The notes below the pieces were generated by a model that worked only from the letters and a program-made list of their open reading frames with translations, made no database searches and had not been told where the DNA came from. From Elusimicrobiota bacterium (GTDB lineage Bacteria > Elusimicrobiota > Elusimicrobia > Elusimicrobiales > Elusimicrobiaceae), in NCBI GenBank assembly GCA_023398295.1, contig JAEWSL010000047.1, forward strand, positions 1 to 30,150: 30,150 nt of DNA, given 5' to 3'. A program made the translations under genes and the position numbers. This document shows positions 1 to 7,671 of this stretch, piece by piece. Position 1 is the first letter of the stretch. Each line of letters begins with the position of its first letter.

Positions 1-716
1 GTCCAGCCCAGAGCTTTGTAAATATTTAACTGGGCGGGAGTGTTGGAAATATGGTCGTCGCCGCGGATAACATGCGTCATTTCCATAAGATGATCGTCTA
101 TCACGCAGGCAAAATTATACGTCGGATATCCGCTTGTTTTTTGTATGACAAGGTCGTACAAATCTTTGTTTGCAAAGCTGACTTCGCCGCGGATTAAATC
201 GTTAAAGACGGTTTCCCCCTCCGTAGGCATTTTGAAGCGCACTACATATTTTCTGCCCTGCGCTTCAAGCGCGGCCTGCTGTTCTTTGGTTAAATTGCGG
301 CAGGCGCCGCCGTAGCGCGGAGGAAGATGATTCTTTTGAGCTTCCTGACGCATCTGCTCAAGCTCTTGGGGCGTGCAGTAGCATTTGTAGGCTTTGCCTT
401 CGGCAAGCAGCCTATCAATATATTTTTTGTAAAGCCCATCGTCGGCGCGCTGCGCCTGATAATAGGGCGCGTGCGGGCCTTTTATTGTGCCCTCCGGCAT
501 AGGGCCTTCGTCCCAATTAAGGCCCGCCCAAAGCATACCGTCAAAAATGGCTTTTACGGATTCTTCCGTAGAGCGTTCTTCATCGGTATCTTCAATTCTC
601 AAGATAAATGTGCCGCCCTCTTTTTTTGCAAATAAATAATTAAATAAAGCCGTCCTCAACCCGCCGATGTGCAAATGCCCAGTGGGCGAGGGCGCAAAAC
701 GTACTCTTACTGACAT
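1..716 (-). CDS. gltX: Glutamyl-tRNA synthetase, N-terminal part (cut by window edge)
   Basis: The minus-strand reading frame is open from the ATG at 716 to the left edge, giving 238 codons. It charges tRNA-Glu with glutamate in the cytoplasm. The start region carries the class I aminoacyl-tRNA synthetase signature: RFAPSPTGHLHIGG at residues 6-19, with the HIGH-type motif HIGG at 16-19, followed by RTALFNYLFA and LRIEDTDEERS. Further on, the Glu-specific region (YKCYCTPQELEQMR), RFKMPTEGE, and VIRGDDHISNTPAQ near the edge all match GltX. The KMSKS loop and anticodon-binding domain lie outside the window. An AGAGG ribosome site sits at 724-728 on the minus strand, supporting this start. A discriminating versus non-discriminating enzyme, or GlnS, cannot be separated on this fragment, but the pattern is GltX. 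Confidence 0.97.
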   Translation of the reverse strand, partial: MSVRVRFAPSPTGHLHIGGLRTALFNYLFAKKEGGTFILRIEDTDEERSTEESVKAIFDGMLWAGLNWDEGPMPEGTIKGPHAPYYQAQRADDGLYKKYIDRLLAEGKAYKCYCTPQELEQMRQEAQKNHLPPRYGGACRNLTKEQQAALEAQGRKYVVRFKMPTEGETVFNDLIRGEVSFANKDLYDLVIQKTSGYPTYNFACVIDDHLMEMTHVIRGDDHISNTPAQLNIYKALGW

Positions 717-723
717 AAAAAAA

Positions 724-761
724 CCTCTCTTATCTCGTACAAAGTTAACAAATATATTATA
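724..761 (-). promoter_or_regulatory. Possible gltX promoter (-10) and ribosome site
   Basis: On the minus strand a perfect TATAAT lies at 761-756, and AGAGG lies at 728-724 in front of the gltX ATG. No good -35 is visible at 17-18 bases, so this is a tentative assignment. The same AT-rich gap must also hold the promoter of the plus-strand operon starting at 796, for which I see no convincing pair of boxes. Confidence 0.35.
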
Positions 762-782
762 CTATTATTAAAAGTATTTTTT

Positions 783-791
783 GGAAGGAGG
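783..791 (+). promoter_or_regulatory. Ribosome binding site that fixes the asparaginase start
   Basis: GGAAGGAGG is an almost full anti-16S match just upstream of the ATG at 796. A longer frame can be read from a TTG at 781, but that TTG precedes this site, which would then be coded as Glu-Gly-Gly. The ATG at 796 is therefore the start used here. Confidence 0.8.
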
Positions 792-795
792 CTCT

Positions 796-1284
796 ATGGC
801 TCTTCGTATAATAGTCACAGGCGGAACTTTTGATAAGGAGTATAACGAGCTGACGGGAGAATTGTTTTTTGCCAAAACCCATTTGAGGGAAATATTAAAA
901 CTCGGGCGCTGCAAACTGCCGGTAAAAATTACCCCGCTTATGCTTAAAGACAGCCTTTTTATGACGGAAAAAGACCGCGCTTTAATCCTTAAAACCTGCC
1001 GCGCGTGCAAGGAAAAAAATATAGTTGTAACTCACGGCACCGATACCATGGAACAAACGGCCCTTTATCTGGGAGATAAAATCAAAGATAAATCCGTGGT
1101 AATTACAGGCGCTATGATACCCTATAAATTCGGCGCGTCCGACGGTATTTTTAATCTTGCCAGCGCCATGGCCTTTGCCCAGGCGCTAAAAGGCGGCGTT
1201 TACGTGGCCATGAATGGCAAGCTTTTTACTTACGACAACGTTTTCAAAAATAAACGACGCGGAGTGTTTGAAAGCAAAAAATAA
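796..1284 (+). CDS. Single-domain L-asparaginase-family protein
   Basis: The 162-residue product begins MALRIIVTGGTFD. It carries the asparaginase N-terminal domain only: the first active-site motif TGGTF (nucleophile Thr11), the second motif HGTDTME (His80-Thr82-Asp83), VITGAMIP and SDGIFNLASAM, and a lysine at 151 (NVFKNK) in the place of the catalytic Lys of full-length enzymes. Classical asparaginases are about 330 residues with a second C-terminal domain completing the site across a dimer; that half is absent here. The stop codon is clean and overlaps the next start as TAATG (1282-1286), so this looks like a stable short form and not a truncation by frameshift. Hydrolysis of asparagine or a related amide is the family activity. 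Whether this short form is active, and on what, is not shown by the sequence. It is first of a three-gene operon. Confidence 0.85.
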   Translation: MALRIIVTGGTFDKEYNELTGELFFAKTHLREILKLGRCKLPVKITPLMLKDSLFMTEKDRALILKTCRACKEKNIVVTHGTDTMEQTALYLGDKIKDKSVVITGAMIPYKFGASDGIFNLASAMAFAQALKGGVYVAMNGKLFTYDNVFKNKRRGVFESKK

Positions 1285-2411
1285 TGTTCCTGCTGATAAT
1301 AATATGCGGATTGCTGATAATGCAATATACGCCGCTGGCTTGGTATGCCGCCGCCCTGCCCAAAGGGGAGGCCGTTTCTCTTTGGCTTAAAATACTGCCC
1401 GTTTTAACCTCAATACTGTTTTTTGCGGCACGGTGGCTTAACCGCCTGTACAGAACGCAGCTCACGGAAATGCTGGTAAACTGCGCTTATTGCTTCCTGG
1501 GTTTTATTTTTATCTTATTTAGCTTTTCGGTAATTTTAATCTACGCAAACATAACTATAAAATTGCTGCATATTGCGCGGCCGTCTTCCCTTTCTCTTGT
1601 GCGCCTGGCGCTAGGCGCGGCGGTGCTGTGTTCGGTTTTTGCTTTTATAAATGCGCACAAAACGCCTAAGGTAAGGGTAATTGCCGTATCTTCGCCTTTA
1701 ATGCAGGAGGGCAAAGAGATAAAAATTATCCAGCTGTCCGATATGCATTTGGGCGAAAGCGTAAGCGTGGAACAGCTTGAGAGGCTTGTCAAAAAAATTG
1801 AGCAGATTAAACCAGATTTGCTTCTTTTTACCGGCGATATCTTTGAGCATTCCAACAACAAAACCGAGCGTTTTATTGAACTCGTAAAAAGCATGAGCGC
1901 GCCTTTAGGCAAATTCGGCGTTTTGGGCAATCACGAGTATTACAGGGGCGGGCAAAGGAGCGAAGACTTCTTTGCCAAAAGCGGCCTTGAACTTATAAAA
2001 AATTCCTCGCGCGAAACAGGCGCTTTTAACATAATAGGCGTAAATGATATAAGAACCGCAAATTTAAGCAAAGAAGACTTTGTAAAAATAGTAGAAGAAA
2101 ATGTTAAGGCGGACAAAATAAACATTCTTCTTTCCCACACACCTTATTATTTTGACGAGGCCGACGCTTCCGGCGTAAACTTAATGCTAAGCGGGCATAC
2201 GCACAGAGGGCAAATTTGGCCCTTTGAGTATCTTAACCATATTTATTTTGACGACGTTTACGGCCCGCGAAAAGGCAAAGCGGGCGGTCTTTTATATGTA
2301 ACCTCCGGCGCGTTTTACTGGGGCCCGCCGATGCGTTTCTTGACGGATAACGAAATACCTTTAATTACTTTTTCGGGACAAAATAAAATCCGGCGGGCAA
2401 AGAGTTTATGA
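1284..2411 (+). CDS. Membrane-anchored metallophosphoesterase
   Basis: The 375-residue protein has about four hydrophobic segments in the first 130 residues, then a calcineurin-like phosphoesterase domain. All metal-binding motifs are present: SDMHLGE (Asp153, His155), TGDIFEHS (Asp185), GNHEYYRGG (Asn216-His217-Glu218), LLSHTP, and SGHTHRGQIWP (His305, His307). The order and the GHTHxGQ ending match the YkuE/YaeI-type membrane metallophosphoesterases, some of which act on lipid-linked phosphates such as UDP-diacylglucosamine; the substrate here is unknown. The catalytic domain is placed after the membrane segments; its side of the membrane is not certain. Start and stop both overlap neighbours (TAATG with the asparaginase, ATGA with the GH3 gene), indicating translational coupling in one operon. 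Confidence 0.9.
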   Translation: MFLLIIICGLLIMQYTPLAWYAAALPKGEAVSLWLKILPVLTSILFFAARWLNRLYRTQLTEMLVNCAYCFLGFIFILFSFSVILIYANITIKLLHIARPSSLSLVRLALGAAVLCSVFAFINAHKTPKVRVIAVSSPLMQEGKEIKIIQLSDMHLGESVSVEQLERLVKKIEQIKPDLLLFTGDIFEHSNNKTERFIELVKSMSAPLGKFGVLGNHEYYRGGQRSEDFFAKSGLELIKNSSRETGAFNIIGVNDIRTANLSKEDFVKIVEENVKADKINILLSHTPYYFDEADASGVNLMLSGHTHRGQIWPFEYLNHIYFDDVYGPRKGKAGGLLYVTSGAFYWGPPMRFLTDNEIPLITFSGQNKIRRAKSL

Positions 2412-4306
2412 AAAAATTATTGCGCTCTTTTATTTGCTTTCCCGCCATAATTTTGACGGCGGCGTTTGCGTTTGGGCAAAACAGCCTGAAAGAAGTTTTA
2501 AGCGCGCTTCCCGTCGCGCAAAATGAGCTGAAGGAAGCGTCCCTCCCCGCCGAAGAAGACGAAAACGATATCCTCGCCGAAGAGTTTATGAACAGACAGA
2601 AACCAAAAAGATTTCTACCCTCGCAAACAGCGCCGGCAAAAGAAGATTTTGAAGCTGTTTCTTATTTGAGGCAGAACGCTTTGATTAGTTTTGACTCCCT
2701 CTCTTTAGAAGAAAAACTGGCGCAGACTATAGTTATATCAACCGATATTGATAATATTTCCAAATACGAAAACGCCATAAAACAAGGCTATGTGGGCGGA
2801 GTGCTGATCCAATGGGGCAACTATTCTGCGCGCCAGACTAAAAGAGCAATAGCGCAAATGCAGGCATGGGCGCAGCAAAGCCCCTCAAAAATACCTTTGC
2901 TTATTTCCATTGACTACGAGGGCGGCACCGTTTATACCCCCGTTACGCTGGGGCTGCCCTATCTGCCTACCAATATGATGCTTGCCGCCGCAAAAAACGA
3001 GGGCGATACCGCCGCCCTTTTTTATACCGCAGCCCAAGTCCTTAAATACATAGGCGTGCATATTAACTTTGCTCCCGTTTTAGACGTGAATATAAATCCT
3101 GATAATCCCATAATAGGGGTGCGCTCTTTCGGCGACGACAGCCAAACAGTTTCGCTTATGGGCGCAGCTTTAATTGAAGGCCTGCAAAAAGGCGGCGTTA
3201 TGGCCGTGGCAAAACATTTCCCCGGGCACGGCGAAACTAAAACAGACTCCCATATGGATTTACCCTATTTCAGTTTAAGCAAAAAAGATTTTTACAAAAC
3301 CCATCTGCCGCCTTTTAGGACGGCAATCTCAAAAAACGTGGCCGGCGTTATGACCGCGCATATAGTTTACGGTTTTTTAGATAAAGATAATCCCGCCACT
3401 TACTCAAAGAATATTCTTACCAAACTGCTTAAAGAGCAAATGGGCTTTGAGGGCATAGTGGTGTCCGACAGCCTTGATATGGGCGGGGCTACAAAAACAA
3501 GCGATTTGCAAACTTCCGCCGCGCGCGCCCTTAACGCCGGCGTTGACATGCTGCTTATAAGCCGCAGCGATCCGCAAAAGGCGCACGGTTTCCTGATGGA
3601 CTGCGTGCATACCAAAGTGCCCAGGCGGCGCGTTGAGGATGCGGCAAGAAAAATCTTTGCCCTTAAAGAGAGGCTGGGGCTTGTTGACATATCAAAGCAG
3701 GCGCCGCCGCTTAAGAGCACGCTTCCCTCGTTTAATTATTATGCCCAAAAAATAACCGAGGAAGCCATAACAAAAGTGCGCGCGCAGCAGGGCATCATAC
3801 CTTATACCAAAAAGACCGCCGCCAAAACGCAAGCAAAAACTGCGGAAGGGAAATATAAAGTGGGCGCGCAGCGCGGGACAAAAAAGCCAAAACTTTGCGC
3901 GGTATTTTTCTCCCCCTTGCGCTTTGCCGACCAGCTGCCCTATTTCCGCGCGCCGTTTTTGGAAAAAGGCTGGGACGCGCAATATTATAACGCTATGCTA
4001 AGACCTTCTGAAAACGATGTAAAATATATAGAAAAATGTATGCAGAATGCGGACTTGACGGTGCTCGGCAGCCTGCAGTGGGCCGATAAACCTTACGCCG
4101 AACAGAAAAAAACCATTGATAATTTGTTGACAAAAAACCAGGATATAATTCTGCTTTCCCTAATGAGCCCTTACGACATAAAATTCTATCCGCAGGCAAA
4201 AAACATCATTGCCGTATACGGCGTAAATAAAATCTCCGCGCGCGCCGCAGCCGACGTTATCTTGGGCAATATTGAAGCAAGGGGAACCTTGCCCATCAAA
4301 CTTTAA
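2408..4306 (+). CDS. nagZ: Secreted GH3 beta-N-acetylhexosaminidase (NagZ-like, two-domain)
   Basis: The 632-residue protein starts with a signal peptide (MKKLLRSFICFPAIILTAAF, cleavage near residue 23), then a linker rich in Glu and Pro. The glycoside hydrolase family 3 barrel covers about 90-430. It shows IDYEGGTV, GVRSFGDD, KHFPGHGETKTDSHMDLP (Asp280-His282, the dyad used as general acid/base in NagZ enzymes) and VVSDSLDMGG with the nucleophile Asp354. A second alpha/beta domain fills about 490-632. The length and two-domain form resemble the Bacillus NagZ (YbbD) type and not the short cytoplasmic enterobacterial one. The likely task is removing GlcNAc from muropeptides or other glycans outside the cytoplasm; the exact substrate is inferred. 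Its ATG overlaps the upstream stop (ATGA). Confidence 0.9.
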   Translation: MKKLLRSFICFPAIILTAAFAFGQNSLKEVLSALPVAQNELKEASLPAEEDENDILAEEFMNRQKPKRFLPSQTAPAKEDFEAVSYLRQNALISFDSLSLEEKLAQTIVISTDIDNISKYENAIKQGYVGGVLIQWGNYSARQTKRAIAQMQAWAQQSPSKIPLLISIDYEGGTVYTPVTLGLPYLPTNMMLAAAKNEGDTAALFYTAAQVLKYIGVHINFAPVLDVNINPDNPIIGVRSFGDDSQTVSLMGAALIEGLQKGGVMAVAKHFPGHGETKTDSHMDLPYFSLSKKDFYKTHLPPFRTAISKNVAGVMTAHIVYGFLDKDNPATYSKNILTKLLKEQMGFEGIVVSDSLDMGGATKTSDLQTSAARALNAGVDMLLISRSDPQKAHGFLMDCVHTKVPRRRVEDAARKIFALKERLGLVDISKQAPPLKSTLPSFNYYAQKITEEAITKVRAQQGIIPYTKKTAAKTQAKTAEGKYKVGAQRGTKKPKLCAVFFSPLRFADQLPYFRAPFLEKGWDAQYYNAMLRPSENDVKYIEKCMQNADLTVLGSLQWADKPYAEQKKTIDNLLTKNQDIILLSLMSPYDIKFYPQAKNIIAVYGVNKISARAAADVILGNIEARGTLPIKL

Positions 4307-4350
4307 CTGCCCTTTTGATTTGCTTTTTGCCCGTCCCGCGTTTTGGGAAA

Positions 4351-5736
4351 TTACTTCGTAATGTCAATGCCCTGCCAGCGTCTGCTTAAAAAACGCCACA
4401 TCATAATTGCGCCGGTGCTCCAGGCGTAAGCGGTTATCCAAAACCAGACGCGGCCTATGCTCATATGCAAAACATTTACCATAATATAGCTGCCGATAAC
4501 TAAAAATAAAGAGGCCGCTATCATGGCTTTCATATGAAACTTAGTGTCGCCCGCGCCTTTAATGGCGTCGCCGAAAGTAAGATAAGCTAAATCCCCCAGA
4601 GTAAACAGACAAAGCAATTTAAGAAGAGGCCGCGCCGATTCCAGAACCGAGCCCATGGCCGTGCCCGCCACATCGCGCGAACCGGCAAAGAGCTGCACGA
4701 AAAAATCGGGAAAAAATAAAAAGCAGACTATCATGAAAGCAACATAAACGCTGCCTATCTTAAGAGTGTTAAAAGTGCTCTTTATCCCGTAATGCAGCTG
4801 CTTTTTACCGACGTACTGGCCCATTAAAATCTGGTTTGCCAAAGCAAGCCCCAGCATAGGCATAAACACCACCGACTCCAAAGTTAAAACTATATTGCTT
4901 GCCGCAAGCGATATCTTATCTATATTGCCCGTAAAAAAAGCGAAAACCGAGAAAGAAAAAATATCCATAAAAAAGCCAAAGCCGTTGGGCAGCCCGTATT
5001 TTATAAGACGAAGGGCAAATTTTTTATTAAAACCAAACAGTTTGCCCGTCCTGAATTTGCGTCTTATCTGCGGGCTTAAGATAAGCGATAAAAATATGGC
5101 GGTAATAACAATATTGCTGATAACCGTAGAGTAAGCCGCGCCCCTTATGCCCTGCTCCTGAAAACCAAACTTGCCGAAAATCATAGCGTAAGTCAAAAAC
5201 ACGTTTAGGCCGTTGCCGAGCAGGTTTACAATCATCGTAACAGCCGTCTTTCCCTGGCCGGAAAAAAAGGCCGCCAGCGCGTTGTTTACAACCACAAACC
5301 CGCCGAAGAGAGCAAGAATGGTAAAATACTGTTTCTCAAGAATTTTTATCTCGGGCGCGTGGGCGGATAAACTGATAATATAATTGCCCAAAGGCACGAA
5401 ACACGCGATAATTACGCCCGAGAGCGCCCCCAAAAGCACGCCCTGCCATAAAGCAACGCTTAAACTTGCGTAGCGTTTCTGCCCGTAATAGTTGGCAATG
5501 AAAACGCTTGTGTATCCGCAAGTGCCCATAAAAAAAGATATTATGGCAAAAGACATTATGCCCGAAGGCAGGCAGGCCGCCAAGGTATCGGCGGAATACC
5601 AAGCCAAAAACATTCTGTCCACAAACTGCATAAGGCTTGAGGACGAGGTGGTGATAATTAAAGGCAGCGCAATACGCAGCAAAAGGCTTATTGAGCCGTC
5701 TTCCCCCTTAACGGGTTTTGACAAAAATTTAAGCAT
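4351..5736 (-). CDS. MATE-family multidrug/cation efflux transporter
   Basis: The 461-residue integral membrane protein has about 12 hydrophobic segments in two repeated halves. It opens with LLRIALPLIITTSSSSLMQF and VDRMFLAWYS, which are typical of MATE (MatE) exporters of drugs or metabolites driven by Na+ or H+. The second half has the equivalent PNGFGFFMDIFSFSVFAFF and ANQILMGQYVGKKQ. The start is taken as ATG at 5736 (MLKFLSKPVKGEDG). A longer frame begins at a TTG at 5805, but that codon lies in the loop of the cspA terminator hairpin, so it is very unlikely to be used. No strong ribosome site precedes 5736. The gene converges with the GH3 gene, 44 bases away, with no clear terminator between them. 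Confidence 0.9.
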   Translation of the reverse strand: MLKFLSKPVKGEDGSISLLLRIALPLIITTSSSSLMQFVDRMFLAWYSADTLAACLPSGIMSFAIISFFMGTCGYTSVFIANYYGQKRYASLSVALWQGVLLGALSGVIIACFVPLGNYIISLSAHAPEIKILEKQYFTILALFGGFVVVNNALAAFFSGQGKTAVTMIVNLLGNGLNVFLTYAMIFGKFGFQEQGIRGAAYSTVISNIVITAIFLSLILSPQIRRKFRTGKLFGFNKKFALRLIKYGLPNGFGFFMDIFSFSVFAFFTGNIDKISLAASNIVLTLESVVFMPMLGLALANQILMGQYVGKKQLHYGIKSTFNTLKIGSVYVAFMIVCFLFFPDFFVQLFAGSRDVAGTAMGSVLESARPLLKLLCLFTLGDLAYLTFGDAIKGAGDTKFHMKAMIAASLFLVIGSYIMVNVLHMSIGRVWFWITAYAWSTGAIMMWRFLSRRWQGIDITK

Positions 5737-5783
5737 AAAAAAATATGAAACGCGGGCAAAGAATAAGAAGGGCAAGCAAGGAC

Positions 5784-5821
5784 AAAAAAACTGTGTGCAT
5801 ATCAAGAAATACGCACACAGT
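5784..5821 (-). terminator. Rho-independent terminator of cspA
   Basis: Read on the minus strand, the arms at 5820-5811 and 5800-5791 pair over 10 positions (one G-U). Two further pairs close into a 6-base loop, followed directly by seven U (5790-5784). It sits 20 bases after the cspA stop codon and separates cspA from the MATE gene. Confidence 0.85.
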
Positions 5822-5839
5822 CGTTAAGTCAAAAAAGTT

Positions 5840-6043
5840 TTATCTCTTAGAGACTTTTACAGCTTTGGGACCCTTATCGGATTCCACGACTTCAAAAGTG
5901 ACTTCTTGACCTTCAGCTAAGGTTTTGAAACCGTCGCCTTGAATTTCCTGATAGTGCACAAAAAGGTCTTTAGAACCGTCTTCAGGGGTAATAAACCCGT
6001 AACCTTTTTGATCGTTAAACCACTTCACTTTACCGTTTGCCAT
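5840..6043 (-). CDS. cspA: Cold shock protein, CspA family
   Basis: This is a full-length 67-residue single cold-shock domain. It has the two RNA-binding motifs: RNP1 as KGYGFITPE (13-21) and RNP2 as LFVHYQEI (27-34), plus the leading GKVKWFNDQKG and closing GPKAVKV. Such proteins bind single-stranded RNA/DNA and act as RNA chaperones. RNP2 ends in HYQEI where many CspA proteins have HFSAI, a conservative change. The ribosome site AGGAAG lies at 6060-6055. The gene is a single transcription unit, with its own promoter and structured leader upstream and a terminator downstream. Confidence 0.97.
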   Translation of the reverse strand: MANGKVKWFNDQKGYGFITPEDGSKDLFVHYQEIQGDGFKTLAEGQEVTFEVVESDKGPKAVKVSKR

Positions 6044-6072
6044 GTTTACATTTACTTCCTTTTATTGGACTT

Positions 6073-6104
6073 AGTCTCTCAGAGACCATAGAGGGATATC
6101 CCTC
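6073..6104 (-). promoter_or_regulatory. Two palindromes in the cspA 5' leader
   Basis: GAGGGATATCCCTC (6104-6091) is a perfect 14-bp palindrome placed right where transcription should begin. GTCTCTGAGAGAC (6086-6074) is a second palindrome 4 bases further on. They could be operator sites or leader RNA elements (5' hairpin, dimerisation, thermo-responsive folding). The order promoter, two palindromes, ribosome site is seen directly; the function is inferred. Confidence 0.55.
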
Positions 6105-6110
6105 AAATAA

Positions 6111-6140
6111 ATTATACAATAAAAAACATAAAAAGCGCAA
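6111..6140 (-). promoter_or_regulatory. cspA promoter
   Basis: On the minus strand TTGCGC (6140-6135) and a perfect TATAAT (6116-6111) are spaced by 18 bases. The predicted start is near 6104, giving a leader of about 60 bases. Confidence 0.6.
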
Positions 6141-6150
6141 TATATTTTTT

Positions 6151-7659
6151 TTATTTCTTTGAGGGGCCGGTTTTCCTCGCTAAAATATACCTGAGAGCGG
6201 CGGCCTTCGTCTTAATTTTGCCCTCCACCTGGGCAAGCGTAACCTCTTCAAGCAATTTGCCGACCTGGGGGGAAGGCTCTATCTTCAAAGCTCTCATAAC
6301 ATCGTTGCCGTTTATCAAACGCTCCGGTTTTATTACCGTTGAGGACTGCTTAAAATATTTTTGCAACAGGAAATTTATAAGTTGCATATGCCGCAAAGTC
6401 TTGCCTAGGTTGCCGTCCTTTTTGCCTTCTTCAATGGTAATTATCGGCTTTGCGCTTTTTTTGAGCAAGCTCTTAAGCTGCCGCGGCGTTACGTAACTTG
6501 CGTAATCGGCCCAGCATAAAAGAAGCATAGGCAGCGCCGCCTCCCCAAGTTCCTTAAAAAATTTGTAGACGCCTTTATCGGTAATAATTTCATTGCTGGC
6601 CAAATTGCTGGGCCGCAGATGAAATTCTATCATCCTGCAAATAAGTTTCTGCTCGGCGGAGCTGTACTTAAAACGCGCCAGAATCTCTTTGGCCATTTGC
6701 GCGCCGCGCTCTTCATGATAAAAAAATCTCAAGCGGCCGCGCATAATTTTTGCGGTGGCCGGCTTTGCTATGTCATGCAATAAGGCCGCCATCTTATAGA
6801 GCGCTTTATCCTGCGCAAGCGGCAAAAGTTTTTTGTAATATTTCGGAAATACTTTTTGCAGATTATCAAGCAGATATTCCATGCGCTCCAAAACAAGCAG
6901 CGTGTGCGCCCAGACGCCAAGTTCTCCGTAGTAGCAGACGGCGCAGGTTTTCTGCTCTTCTATCTGCGGCATAAGCGCGCTTAAGAGTTTTTGCTCCTCC
7001 ATAACCTTAAAAGTTTGGGCGGAGGACGCGCAGACAAAGATTCTTTTGAACTCTTCCTGCACTCTTTCTCCGGCGGGTTTTGTTATCTGCGCGCTTTGCT
7101 TTTTTATTTCCGCAAGGGTGGCTTTGTCAACGGTAAAATTAAGCTCGCTCGCTGTCCTAAAAGCGCGTAAAAGGCGAAGGGGATCTTCTTCAAAAACTTT
7201 TTTTGACGTCATTTTCACAACGCGCGTCTTTAAGCCCCCGAGTCCGCCGCACACGTCAATAATATCTTTTTCAAAAACCTTTATCTTAAAGGCAGGCGCG
7301 CCATTTATTTTTTTGATTTCTATCTTCGGATTGCGGCCGGTTTCCAAGGCAAAGGCGTTTATGGTGAAATCGCGGCGTTTTAAGTCTTCTTTAATATTTT
7401 CGCCGGTTAAAGCGCAAAGGTCTATTTGTAGGCCGTCTTTTCTCCTGACGCGCCAAACGCAGAAATTTTCGTCCATTTCAAAGGCGTCGGCTTTAAGGAT
7501 TTTTGCAAGTTTCAGGGAAGCTTCTTTCACGTCGGCGCGCGGCAAGGCCAAGTCTATGTCGCCGCTGAAGCGCTTAAGAAGGCCGTCCCTCAAACTGCCG
7601 CCGACATAATAAGCCCGCGGCGCGCAAGCCGATATAATTTTGCCTAGATTTACGGACAT
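6151..7659 (-). CDS. cca: CCA-adding enzyme / poly(A) polymerase family nucleotidyltransferase with HD domain
   Basis: The 502-residue protein belongs to the class II nucleotidyltransferases that build or repair the CCA end of tRNA. The head domain has YYVGGSLRDGLLKRFSGDID, with catalytic Asp34 and Asp36. It also has RRDFTINAFALET and EEDPLRLLRAFRTASELNF, the standard neck/flexible-loop motifs. An HD phosphohydrolase domain follows, with the metal ligands in VWAHTLLVLE and LLHDIAKPATAK, as in E. coli-type Cca and many fused bacterial enzymes. CCA-adding, A-adding only, and poly(A) polymerase roles cannot be told apart by eye. The ribosome site GAGGAT (7673-7668) overlaps the stop codon of the upstream acyl-CoA ligase, 12 bases away, so the two are co-transcribed. 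Confidence 0.92.
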   Translation of the reverse strand: MSVNLGKIISACAPRAYYVGGSLRDGLLKRFSGDIDLALPRADVKEASLKLAKILKADAFEMDENFCVWRVRRKDGLQIDLCALTGENIKEDLKRRDFTINAFALETGRNPKIEIKKINGAPAFKIKVFEKDIIDVCGGLGGLKTRVVKMTSKKVFEEDPLRLLRAFRTASELNFTVDKATLAEIKKQSAQITKPAGERVQEEFKRIFVCASSAQTFKVMEEQKLLSALMPQIEEQKTCAVCYYGELGVWAHTLLVLERMEYLLDNLQKVFPKYYKKLLPLAQDKALYKMAALLHDIAKPATAKIMRGRLRFFYHEERGAQMAKEILARFKYSSAEQKLICRMIEFHLRPSNLASNEIITDKGVYKFFKELGEAALPMLLLCWADYASYVTPRQLKSLLKKSAKPIITIEEGKKDGNLGKTLRHMQLINFLLQKYFKQSSTVIKPERLINGNDVMRALKIEPSPQVGKLLEEVTLAQVEGKIKTKAAALRYILARKTGPSKK

Positions 7660-7671
7660 TAAAATTTATCC

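Noticed and set aside
327..635. 102-codon plus-strand frame at the left edge
   Set aside because: It is antisense to gltX, whose motifs are unmistakable.
781..795. TTG start for the asparaginase
   Set aside because: It would translate through the ribosome binding site; ATG 796 gives the family start.
5737..5805. Longer MATE start at TTG 5805
   Set aside because: The codon lies within the loop of the cspA terminator hairpin and the added residues do not resemble the family N-terminus; ATG 5736 gives the normal length.
7046..7609. 187-codon plus-strand frame opposite the CCA enzyme
   Set aside because: It is the reverse of a clearly conserved gene, with Ser/Arg/Pro-biased composition and no domain.
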